DNA from: an uncultured Ruminococcus sp.
GTDB lineage: Bacteria; Bacillota; Clostridia; Lachnospirales; Lachnospiraceae
Assembly (NCBI GenBank): GCA_900541505.1
Contig: UQKK01000054.1
Span: 1-19,159 of the forward strand
Direction of reading: 5' to 3'
DNA: 19,159 bases
The stretch's first letter is position 1. Every line of letters starts with the position of its first letter. Made by a program: the position numbers and the translations under genes. Shown piece after piece: positions 7,999 to 13,657 of the stretch. The notes under the pieces are model-generated. The model had not been told where the DNA came from. It saw only the letters and a program-made list of their open reading frames with translations, and did not search any database.

Positions 7999-8474
7999 AA
8001 ATCACAGTCATAACCGTTGGGAAAATCAAAGAAAAGTATTTAAAAGATGCCATAGCAGAATATACAAAACGCCTGGGGAAATACTGCCGCCTGGAAATCA
8101 TAGAGGTGGCGGATGAAAAGACCCCCGATGCGGCGAGTCCGGCAGTGGAAGAGGGAATCCGGGAAAAGGAAGGTATGCGCATCCTCAAATATATCCGGGA
8201 CGATATGTACGTTATCACACTGGAAATAAAAGGAAAGCTTTTGACCTCCGAGGAGCTGGCAGAAAAAATCGAAACCCTCGGCGTACAGGGGAAGAGCAGT
8301 ATCGCCTTTGTAATCGGTGGCTCTATCGGGCTGGGAGAGGAAGTGCTGCGCCGCTCGGACTTTGCCTTAAGCTTCTCTAAAATGACCTTTCCTCACCAGC
8401 TTATGCGGGTTATATTGCTGGAGCAAGTGTACCGAAGTTATCGAATTATCAATGGGGAACCGTATCATAAATAA
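7995..8474 (+). CDS. rlmH: 23S rRNA pseudouridine(1915)-N3-methyltransferase RlmH
   Basis: A full-length 159-residue SPOUT methyltransferase that methylates pseudouridine 1915 in helix 69 of 23S rRNA using S-adenosylmethionine. The N-terminus MKITVITVGKIKEKYLKDAI, the glycine-rich cofactor loop FVIGGSIGLGEEVL and the C-terminal LLEQVYRSYRIINGEPYHK are all typical. It overlaps helD by 4 bp and is probably co-transcribed. Its last 18 bases form a sequence repeated 2.4 kb downstream; the 3' end of this gene is the known insertion site of SCC elements in staphylococci. The reading frame is restored intact up to the stop, as expected of site-specific insertion that preserves the gene. Confidence 0.97.
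   Translation: MKITVITVGKIKEKYLKDAIAEYTKRLGKYCRLEIIEVADEKTPDAASPAVEEGIREKEGMRILKYIRDDMYVITLEIKGKLLTSEELAEKIETLGVQGKSSIAFVIGGSIGLGEEVLRRSDFALSFSKMTFPHQLMRVILLEQVYRSYRIINGEPYHK
8457..8474 (+). repeat. rlmH 3'-end direct repeat, left copy (SCC-like attachment site)
   Basis: GAACCGTATCATAAATAA ends exactly at the rlmH stop and is identical to 10865-10882. It closely resembles the staphylococcal SCC site at the end of rlmH as I recall it (TATCATAA core). Just inside lies TGCGGTTT (8476-8483), whose exact complement AAACCGCA occurs at 10840-10847 near the other copy. Confidence 0.75.
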
Positions 8475-8534
8475 ATGCGGTTTTAAACCAGCTGTTGCGG
8501 CAATTATGATGAGCGTTGCGTGACTTTAACAGAC

Positions 8535-8572
8535 AGACCTCCTAAAATGGGAGCATAAAATAAAGGAGGTCT
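8535..8572 (+). promoter_or_regulatory. Hairpin burying the ribosome-binding site of the next gene
   Basis: AGACCTCCT (8535-8543) is the exact complement of AGGAGGTCT (8564-8572), which is a perfect Shine-Dalgarno sequence 5 nt before ATG 8578. The 20-nt loop would leave the site paired and block translation unless opened. No riboswitch class was recognised. Confidence 0.5.
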
Positions 8573-8577
8573 TAGTT

Positions 8578-8865
8578 ATGTTGAAATCTATGGGGAAAAA
8601 TAAGAAGTATATTTGGCAGGTGATTACCATTGGATTATTTGGCATAGCAGGGGTATTACTGGGGTGTGTTATAATGTGCGTTATAAAAGTATCAGATCGT
8701 TATCCCAAACTGTTCAGGTGGATCCGATGGATTTTCTTTACTCTTTTTATTTTTGCAGGTATATATGGATTTCTGTTTGAGAGGAAATGGGATATGGGTT
8801 TTGTCATGATATGTGCCGCCGCAGCTATTGCGGTCAGCAGCATGTCTCATTGTAACAGGAGATAG
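8578..8865 (+). CDS. Small membrane protein, unknown function
   Basis: A 95-residue protein that is not recognised. Three hydrophobic segments are visible: about 11-36 (IWQVITIGLFGIAGVLLGCV), 50-66 (WIFFTLFIFAGIYGFLF) and 72-86. Between the first two is a basic loop (KVSDRYPKLFRWIRW). The start is fixed by the perfect ribosome-binding site that is paired in the hairpin just upstream. It ends 10 bp before a membrane-bound XRE regulator, so the two are probably one operon and may act together. A decayed copy of its middle third is present at 15664-15752. Confidence 0.65.
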   Translation: MLKSMGKNKKYIWQVITIGLFGIAGVLLGCVIMCVIKVSDRYPKLFRWIRWIFFTLFIFAGIYGFLFERKWDMGFVMICAAAAIAVSSMSHCNRR

Positions 8866-8875
8866 TGGAGGATAT

Positions 8876-9343
8876 ATGGACATTGCAAAAGTGATAAAAG
8901 AGGCGAGGATAAAAAAAGGACTGACGCAGCAGGAACTGGCAGATTCTGTATATGTTACCAGGCAGACGATCTCAAAATGGGAGCTGGGGAAAAGTGTACC
9001 GGATGAGGCGTCGCTAAATCTGTTGTACCAATGTTTGGAGATTGATGATAAAGAGAGAAGCATATTAAAGAAATTTGCGGCTGATAAACAATCTTTGTTT
9101 TTAATTGTTATAGCGATTGTTTTTTCTCCGGTAGTAATAGGAATCCGCTATTGCTTATTTAAAATGGGAAAACTGGAAGATACAAAATTCAAAATCATGA
9201 TTCAAAGTATCGGCTTTGTTTTGTTTGCTCTTTATTTCAGAACTTTGAAAGATCATGTGGCTTATATTCTGCTTTTTACGGTATGCATTGGCTATATAAC
9301 TTATCGGTATTATCTGCTTAGTCTGAAAAGAAATGATGATTAG
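8876..9343 (+). CDS. XRE-family regulator with C-terminal membrane segments
   Basis: A 155-residue protein from ATG 8876, with GGAGG 5 nt upstream. Residues 4-58 form a Cro/C1 helix-turn-helix (ARIKKGLTQQELADSVYVTR, then QTISKWELGKSVPD). The remainder has about three hydrophobic segments (near 68-88, 101-118 and 124-143). Membrane-tethered XRE regulators of this kind are common in Firmicutes and are thought to sense envelope signals, often together with a neighbouring membrane protein, as here. A remnant of its last 90 bp recurs at 15752-15843. A terminator follows 62 bp after its stop. Confidence 0.85.
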   Translation: MDIAKVIKEARIKKGLTQQELADSVYVTRQTISKWELGKSVPDEASLNLLYQCLEIDDKERSILKKFAADKQSLFLIVIAIVFSPVVIGIRYCLFKMGKLEDTKFKIMIQSIGFVLFALYFRTLKDHVAYILLFTVCIGYITYRYYLLSLKRNDD

Positions 9344-9404
9344 TGGGTGTTTTATGTTTATTATAAGAGTCTGTCCTGAATAAAATAGTATTATCATACA
9401 AAGG

Positions 9405-9435
9405 AAAGCACAGCGGAAGAAAAGCTGTGCTTTTT
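9405..9435 (+). terminator. Rho-independent terminator
   Basis: Arms AAAGCACAGC (9405-9414) and GCTGTGCTTT (9424-9433) are perfect over 10 bp, with T5 at 9431-9435. It closes the membrane protein-XRE operon. Confidence 0.85.
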
Positions 9436-9436
9436 C

Positions 9437-9465
9437 TGTACATAATGAAAAAGTCTTAGTATAAT
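9437..9465 (+). promoter_or_regulatory. Promoter of the first DUF3791/DUF3990 module
   Basis: TGTACA (9437-9442) and a perfect TATAAT (9460-9465) with 17-bp spacing lie 60 bp before the DUF3791 gene and directly after the preceding terminator. Confidence 0.5.
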
Positions 9466-9524
9466 ATAATATAGAATTTGTAATAAATACTGTTCAGTGA
9501 ATTAATATAGAAGGGCGATAAATC

Positions 9525-9743
9525 ATGTGCACAAAAAAAGAACTGCAATTCAGTATTTTTCTTATCCATAATCTGGCGGAACATTGGAAAAAGTCTCCGT
9601 CAGATGTTTACAATATTCTGAATCAAACTCATATTTTAGATGATTATATATTTGTGTGCTACGATACACTACACACATTAGGAGCAGAATATCTGGTTGA
9701 CGACATTACAGATTTCGTGAAAGAAAAAGGGATTGCTGTATGA
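9525..9743 (+). CDS. DUF3791 protein, first copy
   Basis: A 72-residue soluble acidic protein beginning MCTKKELQFSIFLIHNLAE and carrying ILDDYIFVCYDTLHTLGAEYLVDDI, the DUF3791 signature. No enzymatic motif is visible. Its stop overlaps the start of a DUF3990 reading frame (ATGA), the coupled arrangement usual for this pair. I infer an antitoxin-like or regulatory role from size, position and its retention while the DUF3990 partner is broken; no function is established that I know of. A diverged paralogue lies at 13439-13657. Confidence 0.85.
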   Translation: MCTKKELQFSIFLIHNLAEHWKKSPSDVYNILNQTHILDDYIFVCYDTLHTLGAEYLVDDITDFVKEKGIAV

Positions 9744-9830
9744 TTTTGTATCATGGAACAACAGAGTGCAAGTCAGACTTTACTTAAAAATGAACTGATT
9801 TATCAAAGGTCATATCAGGTGGAGCGATGA
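9740..9830 (+). pseudogene. DUF3990 remnant with internal deletion, module 1
   Basis: The frame opens with MILYHGTTE, the DUF3990 N-terminus. After nine residues it switches to a different part of the gene: another frame reads LLKNELIYQRSYQVER and stops at 9828-9830, which looks like a DUF3990 C-terminal tail. The start frame itself ends at TAA 9785-9787 after 15 residues. A complete protein would be about 150-170 residues, so roughly 120 codons were lost, out of frame. DUF3990 is probably an ADP-ribosyltransferase fold (YHGT resembles the first ART motif); this is inference. The remnant keeps overlaps with DUF3791 genes on both sides, which shows the ancestral order DUF3791-DUF3990-DUF3791. 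Confidence 0.65.
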
Positions 9831-10066
9831 GCGATAGAAAGAATATTGATTATATTTACAAACAGAATCTGGAGGAATCGATTATTGAGTATCTGTCTGA
9901 GGAGAAAAATATAGAATTGCATCGGGCAATGCATATATATTACCAGAGTAAACTGGCGAAGCAGATTGAACAGGGGGCTTATGGTATAGAGAATATGTTG
10001 CACTATTTACGAAAAGCAGGCGAGGCGCTGGGCTATAACAAAAAGAAAATGTCATATTGTCAATAA
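9827..10066 (+). CDS. Second DUF3791-like protein, C-terminus replaced by out-of-frame DUF3990 sequence
   Basis: A 79-residue frame. The first ~57 residues (SDRKNIDYIYKQNLEESIIE, through YYQSKLAKQIEQGAYGIENM) match the second, basic type of small protein found beside DUF3990. From about 9999 the DNA becomes the middle of a DUF3990 gene, read here in the wrong frame (LHYLRKAGEALGYNKKKMSYCQ region), so the natural C-terminus is lost. The start overlaps the preceding DUF3990 remnant by 4 bp. It may still be translated as a chimeric protein. Confidence 0.55.
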   Translation: MSDRKNIDYIYKQNLEESIIEYLSEEKNIELHRAMHIYYQSKLAKQIEQGAYGIENMLHYLRKAGEALGYNKKKMSYCQ

Positions 10067-10361
10067 ATTTCAATATAAAGAAAACGCTGATTTGAAAACA
10101 AAGGTCTTTGATGAAATGACAGAAGAATGGCTTCAGTTCGTGGTTGACTGCCGCAGAGGAATAAAACATGAATATGATATTGTAGAAGGTCCCATGGCGG
10201 ATGATACGATATGGGATTATGTAGAAGATTATATGGCAGGGCGGATATCGAAAGCTGCGTTTTGGGAATTAGTTAAGTTTAAATATCCGACACATCAGAT
10301 TGTATTTTGTACAGAGAGGGCATTACAGACAATCAAGTTTGAAGGGAGTTATTCATTATGA
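9999..10361 (+). pseudogene. DUF3990, 5'-truncated (C-terminal two thirds)
   Basis: In frame with the stop at 10359-10361, the sequence reads TIYEKQARRWA from about 10002, then HIVNKFQYKENADLKTKVF, DEMTEEWLQFVVDCRRG, YDIVEGPMADDTIWDYVEDY and KYPTHQIVFCTERAL. This is a well-preserved DUF3990 body and tail. The N-terminal YHGT part is missing because the gene is fused to the preceding DUF3791-like gene. A shorter in-frame TTG start at 10092 exists but has no convincing ribosome-binding site. Its stop overlaps the next ATG (ATGA at 10358), so this was the natural upstream partner of the 156-residue protein. Presumed inactive because the first ADP-ribosyltransferase motif is absent. Confidence 0.7.
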
Positions 10362-10828
10362 CAAATAAGTTTTTCCCAGACGAAGAAATAACCGAAAACG
10401 ATTTGTATTTTCTGTGTTATATGATAGAACGGGTGGCCAGAAAGCTGCATCAGAGGAATAAATATGTTGTGAATCACATTTTAAAAGATGAATGGGAGCG
10501 CTTGATCAGTCTTGCCAGCGTACTGCATTGTGAGAATCCGAAAAAAATTGAGGCAGAATGGATTGAGGAATATAAACTGGAAAAAGGTACTTTTGATATC
10601 ACAGAAGTGGATAAAGAACTAGTAGATGAGATTCCTTCTGAGACACAGATGGGAAAAGTATATATGAGATTGATCCTGTCAACACTTCAGCCGGCAGAAG
10701 ATTATATAGACGGCATGATACGGGTGTATAACGATGAGATATGTGAAGTGATCGACAATTATAACGGTAGTGCATATTATGAGCCCTCTTATGTGATTAC
10801 AAAAGCATATAATAATGGAGGATTTTAA
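10358..10828 (+). CDS. Conserved hypothetical protein of the DUF3990 module
   Basis: A 156-residue soluble protein with no motif I can tie to an activity. It begins TNKFFPDEEITENDLYFLCY and contains IERVARKLHQRNKYVV and YNDEICEVIDNYNGSAYYEP. I recall similar proteins directly after DUF3990 genes in gut Firmicutes, but cannot name a family. The ATG overlaps the DUF3990 stop by 4 bp, so translation is coupled, and AGGGAG lies 13 nt upstream. Its repeated co-occurrence suggests a third component of the module, perhaps an immunity or neutralising protein. It is full length and intact while DUF3990 is not. Confidence 0.65.
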   Translation: MTNKFFPDEEITENDLYFLCYMIERVARKLHQRNKYVVNHILKDEWERLISLASVLHCENPKKIEAEWIEEYKLEKGTFDITEVDKELVDEIPSETQMGKVYMRLILSTLQPAEDYIDGMIRVYNDEICEVIDNYNGSAYYEPSYVITKAYNNGGF

Positions 10829-10864
10829 GAAAGGAATTGAAACCGCACTTGAATATGTTATGAA

Positions 10865-10882
10865 GAACCGTATCATAAATAA
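10865..10882 (+). repeat. rlmH 3'-end direct repeat, right copy (SCC-like attachment site)
   Basis: Identical over 18 bp to the end of rlmH (8457-8474), 2408 bp away. No rlmH reading frame precedes it: the only frame through it is a 23-residue peptide from 10815 ending RIINK. A transcription terminator follows at 10925, as would be expected after an undisturbed rlmH, so this may be the displaced chromosomal junction. Confidence 0.75.
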
Positions 10883-10924
10883 GTGAGAGTTTTGCGCCGG
10901 GCATGAGGCGATGAGACATACTTC

Positions 10925-10961
10925 AAAAAGAGAGCAGCAAATGATAATCTGTTCTCTTTTT
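10925..10961 (+). terminator. Terminator, possibly the original rlmH terminator
   Basis: Arms AAAAAGAGAGCAG (10925-10937) and CTGTTCTCTTTTT (10949-10961) pair over 13 bp with one G-U, ending in T5. The A-rich 5' side makes it potentially bidirectional. Confidence 0.75.
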
Positions 10962-10979
10962 GTATGAGAGAGAAAGACA

Positions 10980-11008
10980 ATGACAGAGAATTAAGCGAAT
11001 GATATAAT
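10980..11008 (+). promoter_or_regulatory. Promoter upstream of the DUF1905 gene
   Basis: ATGACA (10980-10985) and a perfect TATAAT (11003-11008), spacing 17 bp. The same segment is repeated at 15841-15918 with the promoter preserved (15851-15879). Confidence 0.6.
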
Positions 11009-11059
11009 GTAAGAAAATCAGGACGGGAAATTTGAATTGGCCGAGCAGAGCGAGGGAGG

Positions 11060-11083
11060 CTTCTTGAGCTTTTGCTCAAGAAG
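11060..11083 (+). promoter_or_regulatory. Perfect hairpin in the DUF1905 leader
   Basis: CTTCTTGAGC (11060-11069) and its exact complement (11074-11083) enclose a TTTT loop. There is no T-run after it, so it is not a classic terminator; it lies about 50 bp after the promoter and 37 bp before the gene and may control the transcript or mark a recombination junction. Confidence 0.4.
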
Positions 11084-11120
11084 ATGATATAGATAACTTG
11101 GAATTTAGGTAGGTAGCAAA

Positions 11121-11399
11121 ATGAAACTCTATAAATATAAAACTCAAATACATCTTGTACCTAATAAAGGCGGAGCATATGTTGAATTCCCGTATGATAT
11201 CAGAAAAGAATTTGGAAGCGGAAGAGCGAAAGTTCATGTGACCTTTGATGGTATACCCTATGATGGAAGTATCGTGAATATGGGGATTAAGAATAGTGAC
11301 GGCAGTATATGCTATATCATTGGTATGTTGAAAAATATTAGAGAGCAACTTGGAAAAACAGAGGGTGATGAGGTAGAAATAACAGTTGCCAAACGATAA
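11121..11399 (+). CDS. DUF1905 domain protein
   Basis: A 92-residue small beta-rich protein. KLYKYKTQIHLVPNKGGAYV, EFPYDIRKEFGSGRAKVHV and IGMLKNIREQLGKTEGDEVE are the DUF1905 hallmarks, covering its whole length. The family has a compact barrel fold and no agreed function; larger relatives carry an added YdeI-type domain, absent here. A GGTAGGTAG stretch precedes the ATG. It is followed immediately by one copy of a 36-bp repeat, then by a DUF3784 gene. Confidence 0.8.
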   Translation: MKLYKYKTQIHLVPNKGGAYVEFPYDIRKEFGSGRAKVHVTFDGIPYDGSIVNMGIKNSDGSICYIIGMLKNIREQLGKTEGDEVEITVAKR

Positions 11400-11433
11400 A
11401 TCCCAGTTTATAGAACTGAGAAAATTGAAATTT
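11398..11433 (+). repeat. 36-bp perfect repeat, copy 1
   Basis: Identical to 12886-12921. It contains an imperfect palindrome (TCCCAGTT-TATAG-AACTGAGA, arms 7 of 8 paired). Copy 1 starts at the DUF1905 stop codon and ends 14 bp before a DUF3784 gene. Confidence 0.85.
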
Positions 11434-11447
11434 GCAGAGGTAATGAG

Positions 11448-11747
11448 ATGAAAGGTGATTATATATTATATGTTGTATTTGCAATTATGGCGATTGCCTT
11501 TTGGAATGGAAAAGGTAGTTGGTTATTTGCAGGATATAACACGATGAGTGATGAGGAAAAGCAAAATTATGATTACAAAAAATTGTGTAGAGTAATGAGT
11601 TGTTGTGTGGGAATTGTTGATATACTTTTGATAATGTCAGATATAGTGTGTGATAATGAAAAATTAGAAAATATTTTCGACCTACTAGGAATTATTGTGG
11701 GTATCGTAACGGTAATTTTAGTAAATACAGTATGTAGAAGAGAGTAG
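11448..11747 (+). CDS. DUF3784 membrane protein, copy 1
   Basis: A 99-residue protein with hydrophobic segments at about 4-19, 50-65 and 76-94. Between the first two is the family motif GKGSWLFAGYNTMSDEEKQN followed by YDYKKLCR. DUF3784 proteins resemble the SdpI-type small integral membrane proteins; whether this one gives immunity is unknown. GAGG lies 11 nt before the start. A related gene follows at 11923; the two share only the motif region closely. Confidence 0.8.
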   Translation: MKGDYILYVVFAIMAIAFWNGKGSWLFAGYNTMSDEEKQNYDYKKLCRVMSCCVGIVDILLIMSDIVCDNEKLENIFDLLGIIVGIVTVILVNTVCRRE

Positions 11748-11762
11748 GATAGAATCAATTAT

Positions 11763-11798
11763 AAAGGCGGTATTGGCGTGAAGCTGATGCCGTCTTTT
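11763..11798 (+). terminator. Probable terminator after the first DUF3784 gene
   Basis: AAAGGCGGTAT (11763-11773) pairs with ATGCCGTCTTTT (11787-11798), mostly G-C with two G-U pairs, and ends in T4. Confidence 0.55.
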
Positions 11799-11864
11799 AC
11801 ATAGCCAGACGGAGGTTTTACTTCTGTTTGTCGGCTATATAATAACTCAACACAGTAGAAGATT

Positions 11865-11878
11865 TCATAAATAAGTGA
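11865..11878 (+). repeat. Partial third copy of the rlmH-end repeat
   Basis: TCATAAATAAGTGA is identical over 14 bp to 10873-10886, which covers the right half of the repeat plus four flanking bases. A TATAAT overlaps its end (11879-11884), so chance similarity in AT-rich promoter DNA is possible. Confidence 0.35.
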
Positions 11879-11922
11879 TATAATCATAGCTACATATCCG
11901 AATTTGTGGAGGTGTATCTAAA

Positions 11923-12255
11923 ATGAAATTGGCGGATTTATCAACGGGACCAGATTGGATAGTATTGGTTGTTTTTATAATACTTGCTGTACTTTCCATT
12001 GTTTTGATTTCTGGACATGGGAGCTGGCTTATTTCTGGATACAATATGGCTTCCAAAGAAGAGAAGGCAAAATATAATGAAAAGAAACTATGCCGAACAG
12101 TGGGAATAGGAATGTCTGTTATAGCAATTCTTCTTTTGATTATGGGATTGTTGGAAAGTGTTTTACCAGCATTTTTTGTATATATTTCACTGGGTATTAT
12201 TTTGGTTGACGTCTTGGTAATTATCATTTTAGGAAACACAATATGCAGAAAGTAA
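11923..12255 (+). CDS. DUF3784 membrane protein, copy 2
   Basis: A 110-residue protein with three hydrophobic segments: about 11-30 (WIVLVVFIILAVLSIVLIS), 63-81 and 85-106. It has the motif GHGSWLISGYNMASKEEKAK followed by YNEKKLCR. GGAGGTG sits about 9 nt before the ATG. Its 3' end overlaps the start of the metallo-hydrolase gene by 13 bp, so the two are probably translated together. Function unknown. Confidence 0.8.
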   Translation: MKLADLSTGPDWIVLVVFIILAVLSIVLISGHGSWLISGYNMASKEEKAKYNEKKLCRTVGIGMSVIAILLLIMGLLESVLPAFFVYISLGIILVDVLVIIILGNTICRK

Positions 12256-12881
12256 CAAATAGTAATTTCACGCATTGTTTTGTGGAGGAATTGTTCGTGG
12301 TAAGTAAATTAAGATATGGTAATACAAATACATTTTTTATTCGTGGAACAAGTGGTAATTTGCTTATTGATACGGATTATGCAGGAACAATTCCAGCTTT
12401 CTTTAGAGCGATTAAAGCGAACAACATAAAAATCAGCGATATTTCTTATGTTTTAGCGACGCATTACCATCCCGACCATATAGGGCTAGTAAGTGAATTG
12501 ATGAAGCAAGGAGTAAAACTTCTTTTAATTGATACTCAGTGCGCTTATGTTCATTTTGCAGATAAGATTTTTAGTAAAGATAAATATTTAGATTATGAAC
12601 CGATTGATTCTTTTAAAGCAACGATTGTTAGTTGTGAAAATAGCAGGAAGTTTCTTAGAGAGATAGGCATTGCCGGAGAGATTATATCGACCACAAGCCA
12701 TAGCGAGGATAGTATTTCTTTGATATTAGATAATGGTGTTTGTATTGTGGGGGATTTAGAACCTATTGACTATTTGGAAGCCTATGACGAGAATATCAAT
12801 TTAAAAATCGATTGGAAACTGATTATGAACTATAATCCAAAAATCATTTACTATGCTCATGCAAATGAAAAAGTATTATAA
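12243..12881 (+). CDS. Metallo-beta-lactamase-fold hydrolase
   Basis: A 212-residue cytosolic protein with a complete metal-site set: THYHPDHIG gives H74, H76, D78 and H79; TTSHSED gives H153; VGDLEP gives D171; YAHANE gives H206. It should therefore bind two zinc or iron ions. GNTNTFFIRG near residue 25 and LLIDTDYAG near 40 are typical early strands. No signal peptide is present, so it is unlikely to be a secreted beta-lactamase; thioesterase-, quorum-lactonase- or RNase-like roles are all possible. The start overlaps the DUF3784 gene by 13 bp. The second copy of the 36-bp repeat begins 4 bp after its stop. Confidence 0.85.
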   Translation: MQKVTNSNFTHCFVEELFVVSKLRYGNTNTFFIRGTSGNLLIDTDYAGTIPAFFRAIKANNIKISDISYVLATHYHPDHIGLVSELMKQGVKLLLIDTQCAYVHFADKIFSKDKYLDYEPIDSFKATIVSCENSRKFLREIGIAGEIISTTSHSEDSISLILDNGVCIVGDLEPIDYLEAYDENINLKIDWKLIMNYNPKIIYYAHANEKVL

Positions 12882-12885
12882 GAGG

Positions 12886-12921
12886 AAATCCCAGTTTATA
12901 GAACTGAGAAAATTGAAATTT
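12886..12921 (+). repeat. 36-bp perfect repeat, copy 2
   Basis: Identical to 11398-11433, 1488 bp away. As with copy 1, it lies directly after a stop codon and shortly (16 bp) before the start of a small membrane protein gene. Confidence 0.85.
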
Positions 12922-12937
12922 AGGAATAGAGAAGTAT

Positions 12938-13432
12938 ATGGTAAAGTTTTTTCATTTGTTTAAGAATTATTATTTAGGAATTTCTTTTGCGGGAATTATT
13001 GCATTTGTTATTCAGGAAATTCCGTATATGATTATGCCGCTAATAAAGATGGAATCTAATCCTATAATGAATATGCCGAATGCAATTCCTTGAATAGAAA
13101 AAGCACAGGGTATATTTGGTGTGTTGTCCATGATTTCGTTGATGTTATTTGTTAAAGATAACGATAAATTCTTTTCAATAGCTACATACAAAGAGAAAGG
13201 CTTTTTTGCAATAACCGTTATAATGATATTGATAAATTTTATGGGCTGGGTTTTTTATTACCTTGGTTTTCAATATAGCTGTTTGATTGTTATAAGCCAG
13301 TTTGCGGTTGTCCCGTTGTACTACTTGTTTTTCGGATTATGGAAAAGCAATTATTTATTAGTTGGGACTGCTTCGGTATTTTTTATAATTCATACTGCTA
13401 ACGGTTGTTTGAATTTCATTATAAAAGGATGA
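12938..13432 (+). pseudogene. Four-segment membrane protein interrupted by one in-frame stop
   Basis: From ATG 12938 a frame of 51 codons (VKFFHLFKNYYLGISFAGII onwards) ends at TGA 13091-13093. The same frame then continues without any other stop to 13432. Read through, it gives a coherent protein of about 164 residues with four hydrophobic segments (about 10-30, 60-76, 86-105 and 112-160). The TGA follows a Pro codon and precedes IEKAQG, so a single G-to-A change from TGG (Trp) is the simplest explanation. A fragment could still start at GTG 13121. Family not recognised. It sits between the 36-bp repeat and the second DUF3791 gene. Confidence 0.65.
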
Positions 13433-13438
13433 TAAACC

Positions 13439-13657
13439 ATGTGCACTAAAAAGGAATTAAAATTCAGTATTTTTCTTATTTATAATCTGGCAGAAAAATG
13501 TCAGAAAAAGCCGGCTGAAGTTTATAAGATTTTAGATGAAACGCATATATTAGATGATTACATTTTTGTATGTTATGATACTCTGCATACATTAGGAATA
13601 GAATATTTGGTTGAAGATGTTACAGAGTACGCAAGGGAAAAGGGTGTTTCGGTATGA
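13439..13657 (+). CDS. DUF3791 protein, second module copy
   Basis: A 72-residue paralogue of the protein at 9525, the same length with many substitutions; HILDDYIFVCYDTLHTLG is fully conserved. Divergence at synonymous and replacement sites shows the two modules separated long ago rather than by recent duplication. AAAGGATG lies just upstream. Its stop overlaps a DUF3990 start codon (ATGA at 13654), as in module 1. Confidence 0.85.
   Translation: MCTKKELKFSIFLIYNLAEKCQKKPAEVYKILDETHILDDYIFVCYDTLHTLGIEYLVEDVTEYAREKGVSV

Noticed and set aside
8457..8474. Chance similarity of the rlmH end repeat due to conserved coding sequence
   Set aside because: The second copy is not in an rlmH frame and is identical over 18 bp including the stop codon, so coding conservation cannot explain it.
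10815..10886. 23-residue peptide frame ending in the right 18-bp repeat
   Set aside because: Too short, and the repeat alone explains the sequence; no evidence of translation.
11398..12921. Two 36-bp repeats considered as a CRISPR array
   Set aside because: Only two copies 1.5 kb apart with genes between them, no spacers and no cas genes.
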